DNA of 64,000 bases. It comes from Hyphomicrobium_A sp963745205. Its GTDB lineage: Bacteria; Pseudomonadota; Alphaproteobacteria; Rhizobiales; Hyphomicrobiaceae. Shown here piece after piece: positions 1 to 9,784 of this stretch. The position numbers were made by a program, and so were the translations under genes. Below the pieces are notes generated by a model that was not told the DNA's origin, did not search any database, and saw nothing but the letters and a program-made list of their open reading frames with translations. Within the stretch, counting starts at the first letter, position 1, and every line of letters begins with the position of its first letter. The stretch lies in assembly GCA_963745205.1 (NCBI GenBank), contig CAVUWX010000032.1:40384-104383 (forward strand), read 5' to 3'.

Positions 1-1
1 G

Positions 2-1199
2 CTCGAGGCTGCGCGCGCCAAGGGGCTGCCCGTCATCCGCCGCGCGGAAATCCTCGCCGAACTGATGCGGCTCTATTCGACGGTGTCCGTCACCGGTACG
101 CACGGCAAGACGACGACAACCTCGCTGATCGCTCACATCTTCACCGAGAGCAAATACGACCCGACCGTGATCTCCGGCGGCATCATCAACCAGTGGGGTT
201 CCAACGCGCGGCTCGGCAAGGGCGAGTGGATGATCGTCGAGGCGGACGAGAGCGACGGCACCTTCGTACGGCTGCCGACGCAGATCGGCATAGTCACCAA
301 TATCGATCCGGAGCACCTCGACTACTTCGGCTCGGTTGAGAACATGCACCGCGAGTTCGAGACCTTCTTCCGTAACATCCCCTTCTACGGTCTCGCCGTC
401 ACCTGCATTGACCACCCTGTGGCGCGCGACATGATCGAACGGCTCGCGTTGCGCCGTGACGGCCGCCGCCTCCTGACCTACGGTACCACGCGTGGCGCCG
501 ACCTGCAGTTGCGCGGGCTGCGGCATGAGCGCGGCGCCATCGTTATCGACGCCGAGCTCGGCCCCCGCGTGCGCGGCGGCCAGCGCGCGATCCGCGGCTG
601 GTCGGTTCCGATCCTAGGCCAGCACAACGCGCTCAACGCGCTCGCCGCCATCGCCGCCTGCAGCGAGGCGGGGCTGTCGGACGAGGCGATCCGCGCTAGC
701 CTCGCCAGCTTCAACGGCGTCAAGCGCCGCTTCGAGCTCACCGGCACCTGGAACGACGCGGCGATCTACGACGACTACGCGCATCACCCGGCGGAGATCG
801 CGGCAGTGCTGGCGGCCGCGCGGCCCGGAGTGCGCGGGCGGCTCATCGCCGTGTTCGAGCCGCACCGCTATACGCGCGTGCACGATCTTTTCGGCGAGTT
901 CTGCGCCTGCTTCCGCGACGCCGATAGCGTCATCGTGGCGCCGCTCTACTCGGCGGGCGAGGCGCCTATGGACGGCATCGACCATCACTACATCGCGGAG
1001 GGCATCCGTACGCGCGGGGCACCCCGCGGTCAACGCCATCGAGAGCCCGCGCGACCTCGTTCCGCTCCTACGGCGTACGCTGCGGCCGGGAGACACTGTG
1101 GTGTGCCTTGGCGCCGGCACGTCGACCGATTGGGCACATGCGCTTCCCGATTGGCTGGGCAGCGACCATGAGCCCCGCCGCGCTGGAAGCGCGCACTAA
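2..1199 (+). CDS. murC: UDP-N-acetylmuramate--L-alanine ligase MurC, 5'-partial and frameshifted
   Basis: ATP-dependent cytoplasmic ligase that adds L-Ala to UDP-MurNAc in peptidoglycan precursor synthesis. The 5' end lies outside the window; the frame is already open at base 2. The Mur ligase P-loop GTHGKTTTT is visible, followed by the VEADESDGTF and NIDPEHLDYF motifs and the C-terminal FNGVKRRFE and YDDYAHHP motifs. After TRG the reading frame breaks at the G run 1016-1019. Removing one G restores a MurC-like tail (HPAVNAIESPRDLVPLL onward) that ends at the TAA 1197-1199. Without the correction the frame runs to 1171 as Arg-rich nonsense. It heads the co-directional dcw block, and its corrected stop lies 22 bases before the preferred murB start. 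Identity is certain; a sequence error is the likeliest cause of the break. Confidence 0.93.
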
Positions 1200-1221
1200 G
1201 CATGCGCCGGGGAGGCGCCCG

Positions 1222-2187
1222 TTGACGTTTCCTGACCTCACCGCCGAGCTTTCAGCCAAGCTGCCCGACCTCAAAGGCCGGCTCTCCGCCAATGTCCCCC
1301 TCGCAGACATCACTTGGTTCCGCGTGGGCGGTCCGGCGCAGGTGCTGTTCAGCCCTGCCGACGAAGCCGATCTCGCCTACTTCTTGAAGCGTGCGCCGAG
1401 CGAGCTGCCGGTCACAGTCATCGGGCTCGGCTCCAACCTGCTCGTGCGTGACGGCGGCATGCCGGGCATCGTGATCCGCTTAGGGCGCGGGTTTGGCAAC
1501 GTCGCAGCCGAGCCGGGCAGCCGCGTGCGCGCCGGCACGGCTGTGCCCGACGTGAAGGTTGCGCGCGCGGCCGCCGACGCCGGCATCGCCGGCCTCGCGT
1601 TCTACCGTGGCATCCCGGGCTCTGTTGGCGGCGCGCTGCGCATGAACGCAGGAGCGCACGGGCGCGAGACAAAGGACGTTCTCATCGGCGCGCGCGCGGT
1701 CGACCGGCAGGGCAACGTGCACGAGCTGCTGCTCGCCGACATGGGCTTCTCCTACCGGCATTGCAGCGTGCCGGACGATTGCATCCTCACCGAAGCCCTC
1801 TACCAAGGCACGCCCGGCGATCCGGCGGCGATCCTGCGCGAGATGGACGAGGTTGCGGACTATCGCGAGAAGAACCAGCCGATCCGCGAGCGCACCGGCG
1901 GTTCGACCTTCAAGAACCCGCCCGGTTACAGCGCCTGGAAGCTCATCGACGAGGCCGGCTGCCGCGGCATGCGGATCGGCGGGGCGAAGGTCTCCGACAT
2001 GCACTGCAACTTCCTCATCAACGAACGCGGCGCTACGGGTGAGGACATCGAGCGCCTCGGTGAGACCGTGCGCGCGCGTGTGAAAGGGCGTTCCGGCATC
2101 ACGCTGCAATGGGAGATCATCCGCTTGGGCCTGCCGCTGCCCGGCTGCCCCACAGGCGAAGCGCTTGCGGAGGCAGCGTTCTCATGA
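1222..2187 (+). CDS. murB: UDP-N-acetylmuramate dehydrogenase MurB
   Basis: FAD-dependent reductase that converts UDP-GlcNAc-enolpyruvate to UDP-MurNAc with NADPH. The N-terminal FAD-binding segment shows TWFRVGGPAQVLF and VIGLGSNLLVRDGG, then the GIPGSVGGALRMNAGAHG region, and later the catalytic-site signatures FSYRHC and GSTFKNP. The preferred start is TTG 1222, because a strong Shine-Dalgarno GGGGAGG (1209-1215) lies six bases upstream and gives 321 residues, normal for the family. An in-frame ATG at 1168 would add 18 residues and overlap the corrected end of murC. The stop TGA overlaps the ddl start (ATGA), indicating translational coupling. Confidence 0.93.
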   Translation: MTFPDLTAELSAKLPDLKGRLSANVPLADITWFRVGGPAQVLFSPADEADLAYFLKRAPSELPVTVIGLGSNLLVRDGGMPGIVIRLGRGFGNVAAEPGSRVRAGTAVPDVKVARAAADAGIAGLAFYRGIPGSVGGALRMNAGAHGRETKDVLIGARAVDRQGNVHELLLADMGFSYRHCSVPDDCILTEALYQGTPGDPAAILREMDEVADYREKNQPIRERTGGSTFKNPPGYSAWKLIDEAGCRGMRIGGAKVSDMHCNFLINERGATGEDIERLGETVRARVKGRSGITLQWEIIRLGLPLPGCPTGEALAEAAFS

Positions 2188-3161
2188 TCGGCCAAGTCTT
2201 GATCGGCCAAGGCCAGATAGGAAAGCCGCCGGAGCGCACGCGCGAACACGTGGCCGTGCTGATGGGCGGTCTTTCCGCCGAGCGCGAGGTGAGCTTGCGC
2301 TCGGGCGCTGCGGTCGCCGCAGCGCTGCAAGCGGAGGGCTATCGTGTGACGCCGCTGGATGTCGGCCGCGACGTGGCCACGCGCCTCGCGGAAATCAAGC
2401 CCGACGCTTGCTTCAATGCGCTGCACGGCCGCTTTGGCGAGGACGGTTGCATCCAGGGTGTGCTCGAGTGCGCCGACATCCCCTACACGCATTCGGGAGT
2501 GCTCGCCTCCGCGCTCTCCATGCACAAGGAGCGCGCCAAGGATGTCATGGGCCCGGCAGGCGTGCCCATCGCCGACGCCGAGGTGGTGACGCGGCGGCAG
2601 GCGCTCGAGCGCCACGTCATCGATCCGCCCTACGTTGTGAAGCCGGTGGCGGAGGGCTCGAGCGTCGGCGTGGTGATCGTGCTGCAAGGCGCCAACCGGC
2701 CGCCGGAGGAGATCGCTAAGGGCGGCAGTCTCGAGGACATCGTTATGGTCGAGCGCTACATCCCCGGCCGCGAGCTCACGTGCGCCATCATCGGCGATTT
2801 CGTGACCGACGTGATCGAGATCGTGCCGCTCAAAGGCCTCGCCTTCTACGATTACGAGGCCAAATACGCCCCCGGCGGGTCCAAGCACGTGCTTCCGGCC
2901 GAAATTTCACCCGATGTTTACCAATTGGTCCGGAAATACACATTGGCCGCCTGCCGGGCGCTTGGCTGTCGTGGCGCGGCGCGGGCGGACTTTCGCTACG
3001 ACGACAGGGCCGACGGGGCGGGCGAGCTGATCTGCCTCGAGGTCAATACCCAGCCGGGGATGACGGAAACCTCATTGGTTCCCGAGCTGGCTCAACATGC
3101 GGGCTGGTCATTCGGCGAGCTCGTGCGCTTTCTTGTCGAGGATGCGAGTTGCAACAGGTAG
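2184..3161 (+). CDS. ddl: D-alanine--D-alanine ligase
   Basis: ATP-grasp enzyme that joins two D-Ala residues for the peptidoglycan stem peptide. The N-terminal VLMGGLSAEREVSLRSG and the FNALHGRFGEDGCIQG motif are typical. The ATP-grasp core shows PYVVKPVAEGSSVGV and VERYIPGRELT, and the metal-binding end reads LICLEVNTQPGMTETSLVPE. The length of 325 residues is normal. The start ATG overlaps the murB stop by four bases; an upstream in-frame ATG inside murB is less likely. The 3' end overlaps the proposed ftsQ start. Confidence 0.95.
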   Translation: MIGQVLIGQGQIGKPPERTREHVAVLMGGLSAEREVSLRSGAAVAAALQAEGYRVTPLDVGRDVATRLAEIKPDACFNALHGRFGEDGCIQGVLECADIPYTHSGVLASALSMHKERAKDVMGPAGVPIADAEVVTRRQALERHVIDPPYVVKPVAEGSSVGVVIVLQGANRPPEEIAKGGSLEDIVMVERYIPGRELTCAIIGDFVTDVIEIVPLKGLAFYDYEAKYAPGGSKHVLPAEISPDVYQLVRKYTLAACRALGCRGAARADFRYDDRADGAGELICLEVNTQPGMTETSLVPELAQHAGWSFGELVRFLVEDASCNR

Positions 3162-4087
3162 GGGGCGTTGCTGAATCCTCATGGCGGGTGCAACACGCAC
3201 CGGCGCCCAATGCCCCGACGACCTCGCGACCCGATCACCAGAGCCCCGCTTCCGCCTCGCTCGGTCCCCTCTCGCCTTCGCCCATGCCCCGCCGCCTGAT
3301 GCGGCAACGCGCCTATGGCCGCAAGCTCGGCCTCGCCGTCTTCGCCGCCTTGTCGGGTGCGCTCGCCTTCTCGCTGCTGACCGACGCCGGCCGCGAGACG
3401 CGGGCGGCCATGTCGCTGCTCCCCGACGCCGATCAGGTTCTCTTCTGGACCGGCCTGCGCCTCGACCAGGTCGCGCTCAGCGGCCAGCGGTTCACGCCTG
3501 ACTCCGACATCTTCGACGCCCTCGATCTCGCCAAGACGCGCTCGCTTCTGAGCTTTCACAGCAACGCCGCGCGCGAGCGCATCGAGGCGCTGCCGTGGAT
3601 CGAGACGGCGAGCATCAGCCGAGAGATTCCCGGTGCGCTCGAAGTGCGCGTCACCGAGCGCAAGCCGACAGCGCTGTGGCTGCACGAGGGGCGCGAGATC
3701 CTCATCAATTCGACGGGCCGCGTGCTCTCCGCTTTGAAACCCGGGACGGCTGTGAAGCTGCCGCGCGTGGCCGGAGAAGGGGCGCCCGAGCATGCGCAGG
3801 CTCTAATCGAGCTGCTCGCACGCTATCCGGCGATCGCTGAGCGCTTGGAGGTTGCTGAGCGTATTGGTGAGCGCCGCTGGTCGCTGCGCTTCAAGAGCGG
3901 CGTCAGGGTCGAGCTTGGCGTCGACCGCGAGGCCATCGCGTTCGCCGCGCTGTCCTCGGCCGAAGACCTCGGCAAGCTGCTCGCCGGCCATGATCTGATC
4001 ATCGATCTGCGCACCAGGGGCCGCATCACCGTGCGCCCCACCCTCCCCGCGGCGGGCGCGCAGACCGCATCCAACACGCAAGGCTAG
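3149..4087 (+). CDS. ftsQ: Cell division protein FtsQ (DivIB family)
   Basis: Bitopic inner-membrane divisome protein that links FtsK to FtsB/FtsL. It has a Pro-rich basic cytoplasmic tail of about 50 residues, one membrane segment (LGLAVFAALSGALAFSLL), then a POTRA domain (GLRLDQVALSGQRFT...LPWIETASISREIPGALEVRVTERKPTALW) and a beta domain with an RWSLRFKSGVRVELG strand. The start is uncertain. TTG 3149 has SD GAGGA at 3138-3142 and overlaps ddl; GTG 3188 and ATG 3284 are in frame but poorly supported. It sits between ddl and ftsA, as in most alphaproteobacteria. Confidence 0.88.
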   Translation: MQQVGGVAESSWRVQHAPAPNAPTTSRPDHQSPASASLGPLSPSPMPRRLMRQRAYGRKLGLAVFAALSGALAFSLLTDAGRETRAAMSLLPDADQVLFWTGLRLDQVALSGQRFTPDSDIFDALDLAKTRSLLSFHSNAARERIEALPWIETASISREIPGALEVRVTERKPTALWLHEGREILINSTGRVLSALKPGTAVKLPRVAGEGAPEHAQALIELLARYPAIAERLEVAERIGERRWSLRFKSGVRVELGVDREAIAFAALSSAEDLGKLLAGHDLIIDLRTRGRITVRPTLPAAGAQTASNTQG

Positions 4088-4102
4088 GTTTGGGAGTTGA
4101 CG

Positions 4103-5374
4103 ATGCTGACCCGCGAACGAACCGAAGGCAAGCACGCCGCAATCGTCGGCCTGCTCGACATTGGTACGAGCAAGATCGCCTGCCTCATCGCCGCGCTGGA
4201 GCCGAGCGAGGGGTCGCAGCCGGGCTCCCGCGCCAGGGTTCTGGGCGTCGGACACATGCGATCGAAGGGCCTCAAGGGTGGCGTCATCACCGATCTCGCT
4301 GAGGCCGAGGCCGCGATCCGCGCGACCGTCGCTCAGGCCGAGCGTATGGCGCACGTGACGCTGGAGGAGGTATTTGTGTCGGTCTCGTGCGGTCGGCTGC
4401 AATCGTCCAACTTCGCCGCCACTGCCGACATCGAGGGCGTCGTCGTGCGGCTCGAGGACATCGACCGGCTGATGGGTGCCGCGCGCTCCTATGCCGAGCG
4501 CGACGGGCGCGCGCTAATACATCTCAACCGCATCGGCTTCCACCTCGACGGCGTTGCGGGAAGCAGTGACCCGCGCGGCATGGCAGCCGAGCGCCTCTCC
4601 GCCGATTTGCACACAGTCGCCGCCGACGAGGGCCCAGTGCGGAACCTCCTGCTGGTCGTCGACCGCTGCTATCTTTCGGTGCGCGCGCTTGTCGCCGCGC
4701 CCTACGCCAGCGCCATTGCCGCCACCAGCGAGGAGGAGCGCCGTCTGGGAGTCACCTGCATCGATATCGGCGGCGGCACTGCCAACGTCGCGGCGTTCGT
4801 CGAAGGGCATTTCATCCATGCGGCCACGGTCCCCATGGGCGGTCACCACATTACCTACGACATCGCGCACGCGTTGCAGATGCCGCTTGCGGAGGCCGAG
4901 CGAATCAAGACGTTGTATGGCACAATGATCCCCGCTCAATCGGACGAGCACGAGGCGTTCTCGTATGCGCTCGCGGGTGAGGAGGAAGGCGCTCGCGGTC
5001 ATGCGACCAAGGCGCAATTGGCCGGCATCATCCGCCCGCGGGTCGCAAACATCCTCGGGCTCGTGCGTGAGCGGATGGATCAGGCGGGCGTCAGTGCCTT
5101 GGCCGGGGCGCGCGTAGTACTCACCGGTGGTACCAGCGGGCTCGTAGGGCTGGGGGAGTTCGCCGCTAATACGCTTGGCCGACCGGTGCGCGTCGCCAAG
5201 CCCCACCAGATTGGTGGGTTGCCGCAGGGCGTGACCAGTCCGGCGTTCTCGACAGTAGCGGGGCTACTCGCCGTGGCGGCGGCCGGAGGCGAGCAGTCGG
5301 CGGCGTACGGGGGTGCCGAGGGAACGGGTTATTTCGGACGCGTCGGGCAATGGCTCAAGGCCGGGTTCGGTTGA
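4103..5374 (+). CDS. ftsA: Cell division protein FtsA
   Basis: Actin-like ATPase that tethers FtsZ to the membrane. The phosphate-1 motif GLLDIGTSKIACLIA and phosphate-2 motif TCIDIGGGTANVAAF are clear, with VVLTGGTSGLVGLGEFA in the adenosine-binding region. The C-terminal amphipathic helix GYFGRVGQWLKAGFG is the expected membrane-targeting sequence. ATG 4103 is chosen because SD GGGAG (4092-4096) lies six bases upstream; TTG 4097 is the alternative. It is 423 residues long, in the usual range. Confidence 0.96.
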   Translation: MLTRERTEGKHAAIVGLLDIGTSKIACLIAALEPSEGSQPGSRARVLGVGHMRSKGLKGGVITDLAEAEAAIRATVAQAERMAHVTLEEVFVSVSCGRLQSSNFAATADIEGVVVRLEDIDRLMGAARSYAERDGRALIHLNRIGFHLDGVAGSSDPRGMAAERLSADLHTVAADEGPVRNLLLVVDRCYLSVRALVAAPYASAIAATSEEERRLGVTCIDIGGGTANVAAFVEGHFIHAATVPMGGHHITYDIAHALQMPLAEAERIKTLYGTMIPAQSDEHEAFSYALAGEEEGARGHATKAQLAGIIRPRVANILGLVRERMDQAGVSALAGARVVLTGGTSGLVGLGEFAANTLGRPVRVAKPHQIGGLPQGVTSPAFSTVAGLLAVAAAGGEQSAAYGGAEGTGYFGRVGQWLKAGFG

Positions 5375-5477
5375 TCGGCCACGAGGAAATCGAAGGCGCA
5401 TCCGTCCGGCGCCATGAGCGGGAGAGGCGAATGCCTGAAGGGCTCGGTCGAGCGGCTATTGGGAGCGCGCGGGCACG

Positions 5478-7190
5478 ATGAGCATCAAGCTGCAGCTTCC
5501 CAAGCTCACTGACTTGAAGCCGCGCATCACCGTCCTCGGAGTGGGCGGCGCCGGGTGCAACGCCATCAACAACATGATCGGCGCCGGCCTCGAAGGTGTC
5601 GACTTCGTCGTCGCCAATACCGACGCGCAGGCGCTCGCCACTTCGAGCGCGGAGCACCGTCTGCAGCTCGGCGTCAACCTCACCGAAGGGCTCGGCGCCG
5701 GCTCGCGCCCCGAGATCGGCGAAGCGGCGGCCGAGGAGGCGATCGACGACATCCGCTCCCACATCGCCGGCTCGCACATGGTGTTCATCGCCGCCGGCAT
5801 GGGCGGCGGCACGGGGACTGGGGCTGCGGGGGTGATCGCCCGCGTCGCCAAGGAACTCGGCATCCTCACCGTCGGTATCATCACGAAGCCGTTCCATTTC
5901 GAGGGTGCGAGGCGCATGCGCATCGCCGAAGTCGGCATCGCGGAAGTGCGCAAGCACGTCGACACTCTTATCGTCATCCCGAACCAGAACCTGTTCCGCA
6001 TTGCCAACGAGAAGACGACGTTTGCCGAGGCGTTCGTGCTGGCCGACCAGGTGCTCTATTCGGGCGTCGCCTGCATCGTCGATCTCATCATCAAAGAAGG
6101 TCTCATCAACCTCGATTTCGCCGACGTGCGCACGGTCATGAGCGGCATGGGATCGGCCGTCATGGGCACGGGTGAAGCTTCCGGCGACCAGCGGGCTACG
6201 ATCGCGGCCGAGGACGCCATCGCCAACCCGCTCCTTGACGACGTCTCGTTGAGGGGCGCGCGGGGGCTGCTTCTCTCGATCACCGGTGGGCGCAACCTCA
6301 CCCTCTACGAGGTAGACGAGGCGGCGAGCCGTGTCCGCCAGGAGGTCGATCCAGAGGCCAACATCATCGTCGGCGCCACCTTCGACGAGACGCTGGGCGA
6401 CCGCGTGCGGGTGTCCATCGTCGCGTCCGGCATGGCACGGGTGGAGGGTGCCCCTACCCAAGCCGCACGGAGTGCGGCCGAAGCACGTCCGGAGATGCGT
6501 TCGCGCGCGCCGCAAGCGGCGGCCGTGCCCGAACGGCCCGCGCAATCCTTTGCGCGCTCGGCCGACGAAGAGGATATCAAGCGCCGCCTGTCGGAGGCGA
6601 TCGGACATGGGCACGAAACGAGCGGCCGGCAAACGCCGCCTGCGATGCCCTCTTCCAACGGCGCCGGGCAGCGTGAGTTACATCGCGAGACTTGGCGCGC
6701 ACCGGGCAACGTCATCATCGAGGAAGGCTTCTCGCAGATGGCGTGGCCGCAGCCGGCCGCGCGTTCGCATGATCAAGAGGGCGATGCAACCCCTAGCAGG
6801 ACCGACCAGTTTACACCGGCGCCGCCGGCCGACATTCGCCGCGGCGCGCGCCGCATCCCCGACGTCGACGACTTCCCCCCGGTTGCGCAGCGCGAGTATC
6901 GCGCCAAGGTCGGACACGCCGCCCACGCGAGCCCTTCTTCTGCGCCTCGAGTTGTAAGCGGAAGAGACACGTCGGAGGAGGCGCCGCGGCGCGGGCTCCT
7001 GCAGCGCCTCATGAGCAGAGCGCGCCGCTCGCAGGAGCCGGAAGCTCCGTCGCGCTACGACGACCACCGCGAAACGGATCCCCATGCCGACGCTCAGAGC
7101 TGGTGGCAGCAGGACCATGATTCGAATCCGGATGGTTCAAACGCGGAGCAGGCGCCCCTTCCGATGGTGTTCAATCGCCATCGCAAGTAA
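5478..7190 (+). CDS. ftsZ: Cell division protein FtsZ with long C-terminal linker
   Basis: Tubulin-like GTPase that forms the Z ring. The N-terminal half carries VGGAGCNAINNM (residues about 22-33) and the GTP-binding tubulin signature GGGTGTG (109-115), followed by the T7-loop region LINLDFADV. The globular domain ends near residue 330 (ETLGDRVRVSIVASGM). The remaining roughly 240 residues are a Pro/Arg/Glu-rich disordered linker ending in basic patches. At 570 residues it is much longer than E. coli FtsZ but typical of Hyphomicrobiales. About 100 bases separate it from ftsA, so it may have its own promoter. Confidence 0.97.
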   Translation: MSIKLQLPKLTDLKPRITVLGVGGAGCNAINNMIGAGLEGVDFVVANTDAQALATSSAEHRLQLGVNLTEGLGAGSRPEIGEAAAEEAIDDIRSHIAGSHMVFIAAGMGGGTGTGAAGVIARVAKELGILTVGIITKPFHFEGARRMRIAEVGIAEVRKHVDTLIVIPNQNLFRIANEKTTFAEAFVLADQVLYSGVACIVDLIIKEGLINLDFADVRTVMSGMGSAVMGTGEASGDQRATIAAEDAIANPLLDDVSLRGARGLLLSITGGRNLTLYEVDEAASRVRQEVDPEANIIVGATFDETLGDRVRVSIVASGMARVEGAPTQAARSAAEARPEMRSRAPQAAAVPERPAQSFARSADEEDIKRRLSEAIGHGHETSGRQTPPAMPSSNGAGQRELHRETWRAPGNVIIEEGFSQMAWPQPAARSHDQEGDATPSRTDQFTPAPPADIRRGARRIPDVDDFPPVAQREYRAKVGHAAHASPSSAPRVVSGRDTSEEAPRRGLLQRLMSRARRSQEPEAPSRYDDHRETDPHADAQSWWQQDHDSNPDGSNAEQAPLPMVFNRHRK

Positions 7191-7473
7191 GCTCGGAGCA
7201 GGCCAGAAAGGCCTTGTTTTGCTGGCGTGGTTGTTCGGTAACACAACGTAAGAAACCGTGATTTGGCGCACATGTTCGGCTCAGAGTATCGTTCACTTCG
7301 TTAACGACGTTGTTCGCGATGTCCCTACCCTTCCAAGGGCGCAGCAGCTCAAAGACGCCCGGGAGAGTTAACGCAGACCGCAATTTGGGACGCGGACAAT
7401 CGCCGGGGGTGGGACGTAGTCGAGGCTCTCTCTCGACGACCGTCGCCAAGAAGACATCGAGGGACGGCGCAAT

Positions 7474-8412
7474 ATGTCGAATCGATTTATCGGCGCGCGA
7501 CAAACCACGATTGCGCGCGAGATCGAGGTGACAGGGACGGGGGTCCACAGCGGAGCGCCAGTATCGGTTATTCTGCATCCTGCAGCGACCGACACTGGGC
7601 TCCGTTTTCTTGTCACCAAGCGCGGCCGCGTGGCCGCCGAAATTCCAGCCAACATTGACCACGTCAAGAACCTGACGCTCTGCACAGTGCTCGGCAATGA
7701 CAACGGGGTTACTGTTGGCACTGTCGAGCATCTCCTTGCCGCTCTGCGCGGTCTTGCGATCGATAACTGCATCATCGAGATCGACAGCAAGGAAGTGCCG
7801 ATCATGGACGGCAGCGCGGCGCCTTTCGTCGATCTGATCGACGAGGTCGGCCTCCGCGAGCTCTCCGCGCCGCGCCGGTACATCAAGGTTCTGAAACCGG
7901 TCCGCGTCGAGGAAGGCGAAAGCTGGGGCGAGCTTCTCCCCCACGCAGGCTTCCACCTCGACGTCGAAATCGAATTTTCCACTCCGCTCATCGGCCGTCA
8001 GCGCGTTTCCTACGAGATGAGCCCCGGCGTCTTTCGCAACGAAATCTGCCGCGCTCGCACCTTCGGCTTCATGAGCGATGTGGAGCGGCTCTGGAAAGCC
8101 GGCCTCGCGCTTGGCGCCAACCTCAACAACACTATCGCCATCGGCGAGAACAAGATCATGAACCGCGATGGCCTGCGTCATCCGCAGGAGTTCGTGCGGC
8201 ACAAGATGCTCGATGCGGTGGGCGATCTCGCCCTGGCCGGGAAGCCGTTGCTGGCGGCCTACCGCTCGGTGCGTGGCGGCCATCGCCTCAATTCTCTGGT
8301 GCTGCAGGCGCTGTTCGCCGACGCCGAGGCGTGGACCATCGTCCAGTCGCCGCGCGTGCGCGAGCGGGCGGCGCCGGTCGACATGGGCTTCGCCGTCGCG
8401 GCGGGGGAGTAA
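7474..8412 (+). CDS. lpxC: UDP-3-O-acyl-N-acetylglucosamine deacetylase LpxC
   Basis: Zinc amidase catalysing the committed step of lipid A synthesis in the cytoplasm. Metal ligands are visible as H86 in TVEHLLAAL and as H243/D247 in RHKMLDAVGDL; the general acid/base histidine is H270 in RGGHRLNS. At 312 residues it is normal. The start ATG follows a GAGGGA sequence. The 283-base gap after ftsZ leaves room for a promoter. It shows that the organism makes lipid A. Confidence 0.97.
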   Translation: MSNRFIGARQTTIAREIEVTGTGVHSGAPVSVILHPAATDTGLRFLVTKRGRVAAEIPANIDHVKNLTLCTVLGNDNGVTVGTVEHLLAALRGLAIDNCIIEIDSKEVPIMDGSAAPFVDLIDEVGLRELSAPRRYIKVLKPVRVEEGESWGELLPHAGFHLDVEIEFSTPLIGRQRVSYEMSPGVFRNEICRARTFGFMSDVERLWKAGLALGANLNNTIAIGENKIMNRDGLRHPQEFVRHKMLDAVGDLALAGKPLLAAYRSVRGGHRLNSLVLQALFADAEAWTIVQSPRVRERAAPVDMGFAVAAGE

Positions 8413-8432
8413 GCTCGACCAACAGAATTTGA

Positions 8433-8461
8433 GCGCGGTCGGCTCCTCGAGCCGGCCGCGC
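8433..8461 (+). terminator. Hairpin after lpxC
   Basis: Inverted repeat with 13-base arms GCGCGGTCGGCTC / GAGCCGGCCGCGC (one G-T pair) around a CTC loop, 20 bases past the lpxC stop. A partly T-rich GTTCGTTTC follows. Plausible intrinsic terminator separating lpxC from bamD, without a clean U tract. Confidence 0.5.
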
Positions 8462-8684
8462 GTTCGTTTCGAGTGCGCCGCATGTGGCACCAAGAACGCC
8501 AACCGGCTGCCGAAAAGCCCAACAACAACCATAATCGCCGCCTAGCCAGAGGGATGGTGCGGACAGCTCCGAGATGGTGGTTTCGCGGCCGTTGATACGT
8601 GTGCTAGGGGTGGGCAATGGGGCGTGCGAGGACGCACGACGGGTGGGTACGTTGAGCCAAGAGCACCGAGAAGAAAGCAGGCTC

Positions 8685-9671
8685 ATGCGGCGCGAGGGGA
8701 AAAGGCAAAATTTTACCGCGTGGCAGGCCCTGAAAAGGCTTGCGTGCGCCGCCTGCGTGGCCGCGCTTGCCGGGTGCGCCTCGACGGGAGACGCGGCCAA
8801 GGCGCTGAACCCCGATCCGCCCTCCAAAATGTTTGCCGACGCCGACGCCCTCATGACCAAGGGCAAGTTCGACGAGGCGGCGAAGAAATTCGAGGATGTC
8901 GACCGCGAGCATCCGTATTCGCCGGAAGCGCGCCGCGCCATCGTGATGGCAGCCTACGCCTACTATAAGGACGGCAAGCTGCCGGAGGCAATCGCGTCCG
9001 CCGAGCGCTATACAACGCTGCATCCAGGCACCAAGGAAGCGCCGCTCGCGCATTACATCATCGCGTCTTCCTACTTCGACCAGATGGGGCAGGCCGACCG
9101 CGACCAGGAGTCGACTCGCAAGGCGCTGGCGGAGCTCAAAACACTGAAGACGCGCTATCCCGACAGCCAGTACGCTCAGCAGGCCGACAACCGCATTCGC
9201 CTGTGCCAGGATACGCTAGCTGCCCAGGAGATGAATGTCGGGCGCTACTACATGCAGCACAACAACCCCGTGGCGGCGATCAACCGCTTCAAGACGGTCG
9301 TCACCGACTACCAGACGACGGCGCACGTCGAGGAGGCGCTCTACCGCTTGACCGCGTCCTATATGGCGCTCGGCATCGCATCGGAAGCGCAGAACGCCGC
9401 CGCCGTGCTGGGGCACAACTTCCCCAACTCGAGCTGGTACAAGGAGTCCTACGCGCTATTGCAGAAGGAGGGTCTGCAACCCAACGCGAGCAGCAGCTCC
9501 TGGTTAGCGAACATCTTCAGCTCGGCTCCGAAGGTGCAGCCTGCAGCCGCCCCCGCGACTCCGCCAAAGCAGCCCGAGGCGCCGGCAACGCCGCCCGCGC
9601 AGAAGGGGCCCGATCCGTGGGCGCCAGTGGGCCCTCCGCCGCCTTCCACGCTCGGCGGACCGCTGTCTTAG
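8685..9671 (+). CDS. bamD: Outer-membrane assembly lipoprotein BamD (ComL)
   Basis: Essential lipoprotein of the BAM complex that inserts beta-barrel proteins into the outer membrane. The signal peptide ends in a lipobox LAGC with Cys31 as the lipidation site. TPR-type repeats follow, with recognisable YFDQMGQADRDQ and RYYMQHNNPVAAINRF segments typical of BamD/YfiO. The last 50 residues are Pro/Ala-rich. ATG 8685 is chosen as it gives a normal signal peptide; upstream in-frame starts would add an atypical tail before it. Confidence 0.93.
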   Translation: MRREGKRQNFTAWQALKRLACAACVAALAGCASTGDAAKALNPDPPSKMFADADALMTKGKFDEAAKKFEDVDREHPYSPEARRAIVMAAYAYYKDGKLPEAIASAERYTTLHPGTKEAPLAHYIIASSYFDQMGQADRDQESTRKALAELKTLKTRYPDSQYAQQADNRIRLCQDTLAAQEMNVGRYYMQHNNPVAAINRFKTVVTDYQTTAHVEEALYRLTASYMALGIASEAQNAAAVLGHNFPNSSWYKESYALLQKEGLQPNASSSSWLANIFSSAPKVQPAAAPATPPKQPEAPATPPAQKGPDPWAPVGPPPPSTLGGPLS

Positions 9672-9784
9672 GGGCGCCTTTTCTGGTAGCTCGCGCATTT
9701 CCCGCAAGGTTTCGACTCGTGATCTGCGTTGTTTTCGCGCCTGCCGGCTTCCGGTATGGGTGAGACGATAACCGGAATGCGCCG

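Noticed and set aside
1926..2888. Long minus-strand frame opposite murB/ddl (and similar frames opposite ftsZ, lpxC, ligA)
   Set aside because: High-GC shadow frames: Arg/Ala/His-rich, no motifs, and fully covered by certain genes on the other strand.
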